7,381 nucleotides of DNA from Campylobacteraceae bacterium (GCA_027026055.1 JALVPA010000006.1:382-7762); one strand, 5' to 3'; counted from the first letter of the stretch, positions 1 to 6,475 are shown. Numbers and translations are program-made. The notes: a model not told the origin generated them from the sequence alone.

Positions 1-309
1 TCATTTGTCAAAGAGCTCGATAAAGCCGCCGAAGTGGTCGTCTACGCCAAACTGCCCAATAACTTCTCCATACCAACGCCTGTTGGCAACTACAACCCCG
101 ATTGGGCCATCGCGTTTGAAGAGGACAGCGTCAAGCACATCTACTTCGTCGCCGAGACCAAAGGCAGCATGTCGAGTATGCAGCTAAAAAGAATCGAAGC
201 GATGAAAATCGAATGCGCAAGGCGATTTTTCGACAAAATCACGTCGAGTCGGGTGAAATATGAGATTGTTTCAAGTTTCGATGATTTGATGAAATTGGTA
301 AAGGAGTGA
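1..309 (+). CDS. res: Type III restriction endonuclease Res subunit, C-terminal fragment (5' end outside window)
   Basis: The reading frame is open from base 1 and ends at TGA 307-309, leaving the last 102 residues of a larger protein. In visible numbering it contains Y-N-P-D-W (31-35), then F-V-A-E-T-K-G (49-55). P33-D34 and E52-x-K54 form the PD...ExK catalytic motif of the nuclease domain at the C-terminus of type III Res subunits, and the flanking run P-T-P-V-G-N-Y is also typical of that family. In this family Res supplies the ATP-dependent helicase/translocase and cleavage activities and works in complex with a Mod methyltransferase, normally encoded just upstream; neither the helicase part nor mod is in view. 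The end of the protein looks intact, so the visible part gives no sign of decay. The family call is confident; whether the whole enzyme is functional cannot be judged from here. Confidence 0.9.
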   Translation, partial: SFVKELDKAAEVVVYAKLPNNFSIPTPVGNYNPDWAIAFEEDSVKHIYFVAETKGSMSSMQLKRIEAMKIECARRFFDKITSSRVKYEIVSSFDDLMKLVKE

Positions 310-318
310 ATCTCCATA

Positions 319-347
319 TTGCAACCATAGTACCACTACAATATTAT
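319..347 (+). promoter_or_regulatory. Predicted sigma70-type promoter for the coiled-coil gene
   Basis: TTGCAA (319-324) matches the -35 consensus at 4 of 6 positions. It is followed by exactly 17 bases and TATTAT (342-347), a 5 of 6 match to the -10 box. The surrounding gap (310-390) is AT-rich. Transcription would start near 354, about 37 bases before the ATG at 391. This suggests that the downstream gene is transcribed independently of the restriction gene. Predicted by eye only. Confidence 0.55.
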
Positions 348-390
348 AAATTAGGCTACACTATATACAAATAAACCGAAAGGAGTGTGT

Positions 391-885
391 ATGAAAGAAG
401 CAATCAAAGAGATGGAAGTAGCGGTGGAGAGGTTTATCAATGCGTTGGATGCGACGGAAAAAAAGATCGACAAGATAGACAAGACGTTACGCGAGGTGCG
501 TAAAGAGCTCGAACCGATGGAGACGGAACTGTTGGAAATTTCCTCGAAACTCAATCAAACCGAAAGAACCTTGCACGACAAGTTGAACAAGCTGGGTCGT
601 GTGCGTAAACAATACTTGCGTGCCGAAACGGACAGAGAGCTTGCAATGTACGAAAAAGACTACAATCGTTTGAGAAAAGAGGTGCGCTCGCTCGATAAAA
701 AGTACAAAGAGCTCAAAGAGGCGTACGAAACATTGGCGCGTAAAGAGGAAAAAGTACTCAAAAAAGAGATGGCACTCGAGGAGAAAAAGGCGGCGCTTTA
801 TGCGGAGCGCGAAGCCTTTATGCAAACGGCGATGCGCATCGGCGCGAAGCTAACGCGCAAGATACAGCGTATCCGAAAGGCTTAA
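391..885 (+). CDS. Hypothetical coiled-coil protein, 164 aa
   Basis: The ATG at 391 is preferred because AAGGAG (380-385) lies 5 bases upstream; an in-frame GTG at 385 overlaps that ribosome site and is less likely. The product is dominated by Lys, Glu, Arg and Leu, with almost no proline or glycine. Hydrophobic residues recur at 3-4 residue spacing from about residue 5 to 150, as in one long coiled coil. The tail (about 147-164) is basic and amphipathic. There is no signal peptide, membrane segment or cysteine, so a soluble, probably oligomeric cytoplasmic protein is expected. No family was recognised and no catalytic motif was seen. It follows a type III restriction gene but has its own promoter, so a defence role is only a guess; a structural, scaffold or nucleoid-associated role is equally possible. 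Its TAA (883-885) overlaps the stop of the convergent yeiH-like gene. Confidence 0.75.
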   Translation: MKEAIKEMEVAVERFINALDATEKKIDKIDKTLREVRKELEPMETELLEISSKLNQTERTLHDKLNKLGRVRKQYLRAETDRELAMYEKDYNRLRKEVRSLDKKYKELKEAYETLARKEEKVLKKEMALEEKKAALYAEREAFMQTAMRIGAKLTRKIQRIRKA

Positions 886-1985
886 AGCACTTCGACGATA
901 AACTTCGTCACCAAAAAGCCGCCGACAACCAGCCAAACGAACATGCCGAGCGCGGTATAGAGCGGCGCGAGTCCCAAGCCTTTGAACTTGCTAAAGATCG
1001 TTCCCATACCCAACGCGGTCATCGCCATCGTCAACAAGAAAGTATCGATCTGGTTAATGATATCGATCGTATGTTTAATCATTGTTGCCGTCACTTCAGG
1101 GGCCGTAGCGGTATAGCTCTGGATAAGCGAATTGAGACCGGCAACGAGGATGAAATAGACAGCGAACCAGGGAATGACGAGTTTCGTTTTTCCGCTATGG
1201 TCGCCCCCTTCTTTTTTGGCGCTCCATGCCAGATAGAGTCCGAGGATAATCAGCATCGGCGCGATCATAATGACACGCGTCATCTTGACGATAACGGCGG
1301 CGTCCGCCATCTCTTTTGGGCTACCCGGTACGGAAGCGGGTACGGCGACCACTTGCGCCACTTCGTGGATCGTACCGCCGACATAGATACCGAACTCGCG
1401 CGCCGTCATATGCAAAAAGCCGGTAGCCGGTTCGATGATCGAAGCGTAAAGCACCGGATAGAGAAACATCGAAACGGTACCGAAAAGGACAACCATCGAA
1501 ACGGCGATAGCGGCTTTGTACTCTTCGGATTTGAGGACGGGTTCGGTCGCCAAAACCGCGGCGGCGCCACAGACGGAGGCTCCAGATGCGGTTAGAATGG
1601 AGGTGTCCTTTTCCATACCGAAAATTTTATGCCCGAGCCACGAACCGAGGATGAGGGTGGAGCTGAGCATAATGAGCGAAACGAGAAATCCGTCCAATCC
1701 TACGGCGACGATGTCTTGGAAGGTCAGACGAAAACCGTACAGAACGATGGCGAAACGAAGAATTTTCTTCGCGGAAAAAGTAATGCCCGGTTGCCACTCC
1801 GCCGGTGTTTTGTTGTGAAGGGTGTTGGCATAGAAGATACCCATAACGATACCGATGACCAAGGGAGAGAGACCCAACGCTTTGACGGGACCGAGTCCCG
1901 CGATGTAGGTGGCAGCGGCGGCAAAAATAGCAACGAAGATAATGCCGCCAATCGTGCCTTGGCGATTTTCGGGAGAAAACGGCAT
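882..1985 (-). CDS. yeiH: YeiH-family (UPF0324) putative sulfate exporter, integral membrane protein
   Basis: The 367-residue protein is strongly hydrophobic, with about 9-11 membrane segments beginning near residue 12. Family signatures seen are S-G-A-S-V-C-G-A-A-A (134-143), G-G-T-I-H-E-V-A-Q-V (203-212) and A-L-G-M-G-T (324-329), and the length is normal for the family (PF03601). Family members are annotated as putative sulfate exporters, partly from proposed roles in organosulfonate degradation; the transported substrate is not firmly proven. In a sulfur-oxidising host, export of sulfate or sulfite would make sense, but that is inference. The start is ATG 1985-1983 with AAAAGGA (1997-1991) 5 bases upstream. 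It is divergent from a LysR-type gene, as yeiH and yeiE are associated in enterobacteria, so control by that regulator is likely. Its stop codon shares bases with the stop of the convergent coiled-coil gene. Confidence 0.92.
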   Translation of the reverse strand: MPFSPENRQGTIGGIIFVAIFAAAATYIAGLGPVKALGLSPLVIGIVMGIFYANTLHNKTPAEWQPGITFSAKKILRFAIVLYGFRLTFQDIVAVGLDGFLVSLIMLSSTLILGSWLGHKIFGMEKDTSILTASGASVCGAAAVLATEPVLKSEEYKAAIAVSMVVLFGTVSMFLYPVLYASIIEPATGFLHMTAREFGIYVGGTIHEVAQVVAVPASVPGSPKEMADAAVIVKMTRVIMIAPMLIILGLYLAWSAKKEGGDHSGKTKLVIPWFAVYFILVAGLNSLIQSYTATAPEVTATMIKHTIDIINQIDTFLLTMAMTALGMGTIFSKFKGLGLAPLYTALGMFVWLVVGGFLVTKFIVEVL

Positions 1986-2006
1986 AGCGATCCTTTTGTA
2001 TGATAT

Positions 2007-2019
2007 TCAAAAAAATTGA
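2007..2019. promoter_or_regulatory. Candidate LysR-type regulator box (TCAA-N5-TTGA)
   Basis: TCAA (2007-2010) and TTGA (2016-2019) are perfect inverted arms whose outer bases form T-N11-A, the generic LysR-regulator motif. It lies just downstream of the predicted yeiH-like transcription start (near 2026, minus strand), where binding would be expected to hinder transcription. The centre is an A-tract, so a chance match in AT-rich DNA is possible. Confidence 0.35.
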
Positions 2020-2027
2020 TAAGAATT

Positions 2028-2056
2028 TTGGAATAATAGCATATTTTTGATACAAT
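2028..2056 (+). promoter_or_regulatory. Predicted promoter for the LysR-type gene
   Basis: TTGGAA (2028-2033, 4 of 6 to the -35 consensus), a 17-base spacer and TACAAT (2051-2056, 5 of 6 to the -10 consensus) form a standard sigma70-like promoter. The start would be near 2063, giving a leader of about 59 bases before ATG 2122. The element overlaps the opposing yeiH-like promoter. Confidence 0.5.
2033..2041 (-). promoter_or_regulatory. Predicted extended -10 promoter for the yeiH-like gene
   Basis: Read on the minus strand, 2041 to 2033 is TGCTATTAT, an extended -10 element (TG-n-TATTAT, 5 of 6 to TATAAT). No good -35 box lies 16-18 bases upstream, which is tolerable for an extended -10 promoter. 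Transcription would begin near 2026, about 40 bases before the ATG. It sits inside the spacer of the opposing LysR promoter, so the two polymerases would compete. Confidence 0.45.
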
Positions 2057-2067
2057 AGTAAAATCAA
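2047..2067. promoter_or_regulatory. Candidate LysR-type regulator box (TTGAT-N11-ATCAA)
   Basis: TTGAT (2047-2051) and ATCAA (2063-2067) are perfect 5-base inverted arms separated by 11 bases, so the inner pair is also T-N11-A. The site covers the -10 and start region of the LysR promoter, and lies about 21-41 bases upstream of the predicted yeiH-like start. That position fits both autorepression and activation of the divergent gene, the usual behaviour of LysR-type regulators. Confidence 0.4.
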
Positions 2068-2121
2068 TCCAATCGTACGAAATCATTATTTCTATCGAAT
2101 AAACAAAGGGGTTTATCCGCC

Positions 2122-3039
2122 ATGAGGATCACGCTGCGTCAAATCGAAATCTTTCTCAATGTCGTCAAATCGGGTCATTTGACCAATGTCGCCAAAGAGA
2201 TGGGATTGAGCCAATCGGCGATCTCGATGTCGATTAAAGAGCTCGAAAACATCCTCGGAAGGCCGGTCTTCGACCGTATCAATAAAAAATTGGTGCTCAA
2301 CGAAGTGGGCCGCGCTTTTTACAAAGAAGTCGACCCTATTTACAAAAAGCTCTCCGATATCGAGTACGAGTTCCAAAACTCCGAAAATAAAGGAATGATT
2401 CGTGTCGGCGCGAGTACGACGATCGTCGATTATTTGATGCCCTCTATCATTTGCAGTTATATGAGTTCGTACCCCGATGTGAAAATCACATTGAAAGAGG
2501 GCAACACCAAAGAGGTGACCGAGATGATCAAGCGCGGCGAGATCGATGTCGGTTTCGTCGAAGGCTTCGTCTTCGGGTCGGATATCGTCAAAGAGCCGGT
2601 AGGGGTGGACGAACTGGTCGTGGTGACGGCGGATAGGAGTTTGGCGAAACCGGTCTATATCGACGAGTTGGCGAATCAACGATGGATATTACGCGAAGAG
2701 GGGTCGGGTACGCGCGAAGTCTTTTTGGACTATATCAAAGATAAAGTCGATCAGCTCAATATCTTTTTCGAATTGGGGCATACCGAATCTATCAAAAGTA
2801 TTTTGGTCAACCGGCAGTGCCTCACATGCCTTTCGAAAATTTCCGTCGAAAAAGAGATTGAAGACGGGTTGCTTTATAAGGTGCCTGTGAAAAACTTCGA
2901 TTGTAAACGCGATTTTTTAATGATTTATCACAAAGACAAATACCACAGTACGCTTTTTGAAAAATTTATCTACTTTTCCAAAAAATTGATGATGCAGATG
3001 CTTCAAAACGGCATGACTTTTACGCCCTCTTCACGATAG
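2122..3039 (+). CDS. LysR-type transcriptional regulator, divergent from the yeiH-like gene
   Basis: The 305-residue protein has the full LysR architecture. An N-terminal winged helix-turn-helix (about 1-60) includes L-R-Q-I-E-I-F (5-11) and the recognition-helix region L-S-Q-S-A-I-S (29-35). A linker helix follows (about 60-88), then a periplasmic-binding-protein-like effector domain (about 91-295). G-A-S-T-T (96-100) and E-E-G-S-G-T-R-E (192-199) in the effector domain resemble the YeiE/CbbR branch, whose ligands are small anions or metabolites. The ATG at 2122 has AAAGGGG (2105-2111) ten bases upstream. By position it probably controls the divergent putative exporter and itself; a sulfur-oxyanion ligand is an inference from YeiE-like context. 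Cysteines at 111, 233, 236 and 261 include a C-x2-C pair in the effector domain. The 3' end overlaps the convergent mobA by 9 bases. Confidence 0.92.
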   Translation: MRITLRQIEIFLNVVKSGHLTNVAKEMGLSQSAISMSIKELENILGRPVFDRINKKLVLNEVGRAFYKEVDPIYKKLSDIEYEFQNSENKGMIRVGASTTIVDYLMPSIICSYMSSYPDVKITLKEGNTKEVTEMIKRGEIDVGFVEGFVFGSDIVKEPVGVDELVVVTADRSLAKPVYIDELANQRWILREEGSGTREVFLDYIKDKVDQLNIFFELGHTESIKSILVNRQCLTCLSKISVEKEIEDGLLYKVPVKNFDCKRDFLMIYHKDKYHSTLFEKFIYFSKKLMMQMLQNGMTFTPSSR

Positions 3040-3603
3040 CGTTTTCAGCGCCTTTCGGTAAGCTTCCGGGGTGTTGAGGTTGACGAAATGTCGTTCGTCG
3101 AAAGGAACGGTAACGGTGACGCATCTATCCAGCAGACGCCGCATAATGTGTACGTTCTGCTTTAGCATGGTTTCGGCGACGGAAAGAATCGAGCGTTTGT
3201 AGACGGCACATAGCGGTTGCACTTTTCCCTTCGTTTCGGCGGCAACGATATCGGCGTCGCTCTCTTCGGCGAGACGGCAAAGCTTCTCTATCGCATCGAC
3301 GCCCGTAAAGGGCATATCGACGGCGATAGCGAAAAAGGCGTCCGCTTGCGGCAATGTTTCGAAAACCGATACGATTGCCGCCAAAGGAGAGGCGATTTCG
3401 TAGCGATCTTCGAGAATGGGAAATGCGCCGTCGAACTTATCCTCTTTGGCGGAAACAAAAAGATGCCGGAAGTGCTCGGAGAGTCTGTCGTATTGATAGT
3501 GTGTGAGCGAAGAGGCTTCGCCGAAAGGCATAAGCGCTTTGTCCTTGCCCATACGCGAACTTTTGCCTCCCGCCAATATGACCGCCGTATCAATCGTCGG
3601 CAC
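3031..3603 (-). CDS. mobA: MobA, molybdenum cofactor guanylyltransferase
   Basis: MobA transfers GMP from GTP to molybdopterin in the cytoplasm, producing the guanine dinucleotide cofactor used by DMSO-reductase-family enzymes such as nitrate reductases, formate dehydrogenases and polysulfide/thiosulfate reductases. The 190-residue product has the nucleotide-binding signature L-A-G-G-K-S-S-R-M-G-K-D-K (10-22), the metal-binding D-M-P (96-98), and N-L-N-T-P-E near the C-terminus. Usual G-P-L is S-P-L here (72-74), a mild substitution. The start chosen is GTG 3603-3601, which has AAGGAG (3615-3610) 6 bases upstream and puts the signature at the normal distance from the N-terminus. An in-frame TTG at 3645 would add 14 non-conserved residues. 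It overlaps the upstream permease gene by 14 bases, suggesting translational coupling. It is the last gene of the minus-strand run and overlaps the convergent LysR gene by 9 bases. Confidence 0.93.
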   Translation of the reverse strand: MPTIDTAVILAGGKSSRMGKDKALMPFGEASSLTHYQYDRLSEHFRHLFVSAKEDKFDGAFPILEDRYEIASPLAAIVSVFETLPQADAFFAIAVDMPFTGVDAIEKLCRLAEESDADIVAAETKGKVQPLCAVYKRSILSVAETMLKQNVHIMRRLLDRCVTVTVPFDERHFVNLNTPEAYRKALKTLS

Positions 3604-4711
3604 GGTTTTCTCCTTTGCGTTTTTCGTGAATATATAGCATGACAAATGCCGCCGACGTAATCGCCGCTTCGTATAAGAAGAGGTGTTCTCCGTAGAGTTT
3701 TCCCGCTAGCAGTGCACCGACGGCGCCGCCGAGCCCGAAAGCGATACCGAGGAAAAACTGCTGCGCCAACTTCTTTTGGGTATAGAGCGAAAAGACATAA
3801 CTGATGGCGGCGGTATGATAGAGTGCGAAGCTAATAGCGTGCAAAGCTTGCGCGACAAAGGTCATCACGACCGAGTCGCCGAAAAAATGCAATATCGCCC
3901 AGCGAAACGCCGTAACGAGTGTCGCAAACTGCAAAAGGCGCAAGAGATTGCGTTGCAACAGCGGACCTTGAAAATAGAGCATTACGATTTCGCACAATAC
4001 GCCGAAACTCCACATCCATCCGGTCACTTCCAGCGAAATACCGTGAGAGGTTTCGTAGATGGTAAAAAAATTATAAAAGCCACCGAAGCCCACTTGCATC
4101 AAAAAGACCGAAACCCAAAATGCCCAATAGCGCGAAAGAGAGAAGGAGGCGTTGTCGTCGACGGCGGTAGGCGTATGGGTGTCGAACTTTACGACCGCGG
4201 TGCCGAAAAGCATGGCCAAAAAGGTCGTGGCGCTTAGATAAACAAGCGTCTCTTCGGGCGCTTCAAGGACTTTGCCGAGCCACAACGCAATCGCCATAAA
4301 GCCCAACGAACCCCACAAGCGTACCCGCCCGTAGCGCGTTTTATCGAGTCTGGAGAGCGCGATGGTTTCCACATACGGTAAGGATACGCCCATGGCGGCG
4401 CCGAAAAGCAAGTTGGCACCGAGATAGAGCCAAAAGTGGGACAATGTCGCAAAAAAAAGCAGTGTCGCACCGAAGGAGACTACAAGCGCCGTCAGATAGA
4501 CACGTGCGTCGAGTTTGACAAAATATTTGAAAACAAAAGGGAGCAAAAAACGCATAAACGGTGCGGCGGCATAGATAACACCCACTTGCGCGGCGCTGTA
4601 TCCCGTATCGTAGAGCGCTTTGGGAATAAAGATAACATAAACGCCTACCAATGCGAAATAAAACAGATAAAATGCCGCGATAAAGAGGGCATCCGAAGAG
4701 AAAACTTTCAT
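3590..4711 (-). CDS. MFS permease, HcaT-like (MFS_1-like) family
   Basis: The 373-residue protein is hydrophobic throughout with about 12 predicted membrane segments, close to family length (roughly 380). Y-G-R-V-R-L-W-G-S-L-G-F (127-138), F-Y-N-F-F (212-216), G-W-M-W-S-F-G-V (231-238) and Q-A-L-H-A-I-S-F-A (288-296) are the recurring blocks of the 3-phenylpropionate/nucleoside-transporter-like subgroup (HcaT, NupG relatives). Substrate cannot be told: proteins annotated this way in chemolithotrophs rarely have a known substrate, so the phenylpropionate label should not be taken literally. The start ATG 4711-4709 overlaps the TGA of the RDD gene as ATGA, and there is only a weak ribosome site, so translation is probably coupled. 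The polar tail H-E-K-R-K-G-E-N-R (362-370) overlaps the mobA start. Confidence 0.88.
   Translation of the reverse strand: MKVFSSDALFIAAFYLFYFALVGVYVIFIPKALYDTGYSAAQVGVIYAAAPFMRFLLPFVFKYFVKLDARVYLTALVVSFGATLLFFATLSHFWLYLGANLLFGAAMGVSLPYVETIALSRLDKTRYGRVRLWGSLGFMAIALWLGKVLEAPEETLVYLSATTFLAMLFGTAVVKFDTHTPTAVDDNASFSLSRYWAFWVSVFLMQVGFGGFYNFFTIYETSHGISLEVTGWMWSFGVLCEIVMLYFQGPLLQRNLLRLLQFATLVTAFRWAILHFFGDSVVMTFVAQALHAISFALYHTAAISYVFSLYTQKKLAQQFFLGIAFGLGGAVGALLAGKLYGEHLFLYEAAITSAAFVMLYIHEKRKGENRADD
3601..3615 (-). promoter_or_regulatory. Ribosome binding site and GTG start of mobA
   Basis: AAGGAG at 3615-3610 on the minus strand, 6 bases before GTG 3603-3601, decides the mobA start. Both elements are close to or inside the last codons of the upstream permease gene, whose TGA is 3592-3590, so ribosomes finishing that gene could re-initiate here. 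Confidence 0.7.
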
Positions 4712-5199
4712 CGCTTCGTTACGATACGCGTACCGCTAAGTAGATCGTGCAGCATCGCACCGTCTTTTCTGAAAAACATCATGACCCACCCTATTGTCGT
4801 GGCAAACGATACGAGTCCCAGCAAATTTCGCAGAAGCAGGCGCCACCATGCGGGACGCGTTGCGTTTTTCGTATCGACGACATCGAGTCCGTAGTGTCGC
4901 ATACCGGGCGTTTGACCGCTGATCGCCATAAATACCGTCTCTACGATGACGAGCGGCAATACGATCCAGAGCCACCCTTCCGCACGATGAGCGGCAAAAG
5001 CTTCGCGGCTTCCCATTACCACGTAAAAAACGAAGTACATAATCGGCATCAACAGCATAAAGCTGTCGGTCAAAATCGCTTTCAGGCGCGTAGCGGGAGC
5101 GGCATAAAAGACCGTTTCTTTTTGCGACGAAGCGATATCGTCGGGACGGGTTATTTTGCCTTGTTTGACTTTTCTGAAACGGGTTTTGCGTATTTTCAT
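4708..5199 (-). CDS. RDD-family membrane protein
   Basis: The 163-residue protein starts with a very basic segment (9 Lys/Arg in the first 18 residues), followed by three likely membrane segments (about 46-63, 77-94 and 122-143). The defining elements are present: A-T-R-L-K-A-I-L-T-D (36-45) with R38 and D45, G-Q-T-P-G-M-R (95-101), and the C-terminal L-H-D-L-L-S-G-T (150-157) with D151. RDD proteins are small inner-membrane proteins; some are proposed ion transporters, but most are uncharacterised. ATG 5199 has GAGGAG (5213-5208) 8 bases upstream, just after the gspF stop at 5217-5215, a 15-base gap that implies one transcript. Its TGA overlaps the permease ATG. No direct functional link to the secretion genes is evident. 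Confidence 0.9.
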   Translation of the reverse strand: MKIRKTRFRKVKQGKITRPDDIASSQKETVFYAAPATRLKAILTDSFMLLMPIMYFVFYVVMGSREAFAAHRAEGWLWIVLPLVIVETVFMAISGQTPGMRHYGLDVVDTKNATRPAWWRLLLRNLLGLVSFATTIGWVMMFFRKDGAMLHDLLSGTRIVTKR

Positions 5200-5214
5200 A
5201 ATATTGACTCCTCA

Positions 5215-6435
5215 TTATGTCGACAATCCGCGGGTCATCGTAAAGATCGGCAGTAGCATCGCAGCGACGACGATACCCACAATTATTCCCACAAAGAGCA
5301 TCATCATCGGTTCCATCAGGCTCAAAAGCAATTTGATGCGCTCTTCGTTCTCTTCGGCGTAGTAGTTGGATACGTTTGCCAAGACCTCTTCGACTTCGCT
5401 GGATTCTTCGCCCAAAGCCAAAGATTGCAGAAAGTTGCGTTTCAGTTTTTTTCCGCCGCTGAGCACTTGCAAGGCATTGGAGAGTTTGTTTCCTTCCATC
5501 ACTTTTTGAGAGGCATCGTCGAAAAGTGCGGCGAGATAACGGTTGTGAAAAGAGGCGACCGAGAGTTTCACCGCTTGCGCATACGGTACACCGCTGGATA
5601 GCAGCAACGAAAGAATATAGCTGAAACGACCCAACTCGTGGTTTTGAATCAATGTTCCGAAAAACGGCAATCTAAGCATGATACCGTCGACGAAACGGCG
5701 ATAGGAACGCACTTTTGCATACAAAAGTTTGAGGAGGAATATCGCAAGAACGAAACCGACAAGCAGCGCTACATAATGATGTGTCAAAAAACGACTCAAA
5801 GAAAGGACGAATTGGGTTATCGGCGGCAATGCTTGGTCGGTGTCTTCGAAAATTTTCGTAATTTTCGGTACGACATAGGCAATGAGAAATCCTGTCATTC
5901 CCGCAGCGACCGTAAAGATGACACTCGGATAGACCATTGCGTTTTTAACTTGTCGTTTGATTTTGCTTTGTGTGGAAAAGAAATCTCCCATTTTTTGTAA
6001 CACGCCGGCCATTTTACCGCTTTTGCCGGCGATATTGAGACTTTGAAGGTAAAACTCGGGAAGCGAATAGACGGTTTGCGACGACAACGCTTGATAGAGG
6101 GACTTTCCCTCTTCGATATAAGTGCTGATCGAAGATAGAAAGGTAGTGTAACGTTTTTGTTTTTCGTGTTGTTTCGCAAGCAGTTTCACCGCTGTCGGGA
6201 TCGTCATGCCCGATTTCAAATAAGAAGCGAGCTCTTTGGAAAAGGAAGCGATCATTTCCGTAGGCATTTGTGCCGTTTGCAGACCGCTCAAGGAAAATCC
6301 GCGAAATGGGGAGAGAGATTCGAAATAGATCCCCTCGGCACGTAACTTTTGCGCCGCTTCCTCTTCGCTGGAAGCGGGAATGGTACCTTTGACACGTTTT
6401 CCCTCGTCGGAAAAACCTTTATAGGAATAGAGCAT
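5215..6435 (-). CDS. gspF: GspF/PilC-family inner-membrane platform protein (type II secretion / type IV pilus)
   Basis: This inner-membrane protein is the platform that couples the cytoplasmic assembly ATPase (GspE/PilB) to pilin extraction. The 406-residue product opens with Y-S-Y-K-G (3-7), the usual GspF start. It then has two cytoplasmic GspF domains (about 60-185 and 262-385), each followed by membrane segments near 169-189, 219-239 and 375-397. A-L-P-P-I-T (202-207) and L-M-E-P-M-M-M-L-F-V-G (373-383) with the closing P-I-F are family signatures. ATG 6435 is chosen because it restores the normal N-terminus and length; a GTG at 6486 would add 17 residues, lacks a ribosome site, and would put a TATAAT promoter element inside the gene. 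The site before ATG 6435 (AAGGG, 6442-6438) is unusually close. It follows a pseudopilin gene after 67 bases. GspE and other partners are not in view. Confidence 0.92.
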   Translation of the reverse strand: MLYSYKGFSDEGKRVKGTIPASSEEEAAQKLRAEGIYFESLSPFRGFSLSGLQTAQMPTEMIASFSKELASYLKSGMTIPTAVKLLAKQHEKQKRYTTFLSSISTYIEEGKSLYQALSSQTVYSLPEFYLQSLNIAGKSGKMAGVLQKMGDFFSTQSKIKRQVKNAMVYPSVIFTVAAGMTGFLIAYVVPKITKIFEDTDQALPPITQFVLSLSRFLTHHYVALLVGFVLAIFLLKLLYAKVRSYRRFVDGIMLRLPFFGTLIQNHELGRFSYILSLLLSSGVPYAQAVKLSVASFHNRYLAALFDDASQKVMEGNKLSNALQVLSGGKKLKRNFLQSLALGEESSEVEEVLANVSNYYAEENEERIKLLLSLMEPMMMLFVGIIVGIVVAAMLLPIFTMTRGLST

Positions 6436-6469
6436 GTCCCTTCTTTTCGTTCGATATAAGATTTTCGCT

Positions 6470-6475
6470 ATTATA
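6470..6475 (-). promoter_or_regulatory. Possible internal -10 box upstream of gspF
   Basis: Minus-strand 6475-6470 is a perfect TATAAT, 34 bases before the gspF ATG, in the only appreciable gap (6436-6502) of the minus-strand run. The region 17 bases upstream (CTCAAT) is not a good -35, although -35 boxes are weakly conserved in Campylobacterota. The element lies within a short palindrome, GCTAT-T-ATAGC (6467-6477). If active, it would let gspF through mobA be expressed apart from the pilin genes. Confidence 0.35.

Noticed and set aside
303..315. Small inverted repeat GGAG-TGAAT-CTCC at the end of res
   Set aside because: The stem is only 4 bases and no T-run follows, so it is not a credible intrinsic terminator.
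880..888. GCTT-A-AAGC palindrome at the convergent stop codons
   Set aside because: A 4-base stem with a one-base loop cannot form a hairpin; it is a by-product of the overlapping stops.
1468..1505. Repeated word CATCGAAACGG within the yeiH-like gene
   Set aside because: There are two copies only, within coding sequence, explained by similar codons; no array structure.
1071..1595. Long open frame on the + strand (174 codons) inside the yeiH-like gene
   Set aside because: It lies wholly opposite a well-supported membrane protein gene, has a shadow-like His/Arg/Asp-rich composition, and no recognisable motif or ribosome site.
2113..2679. Long minus-strand open frame (188 codons) opposite the LysR gene
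   Set aside because: It is antisense to a complete, typical LysR-type regulator; its His/Asp/Phe-rich translation is the expected mirror of the real frame.
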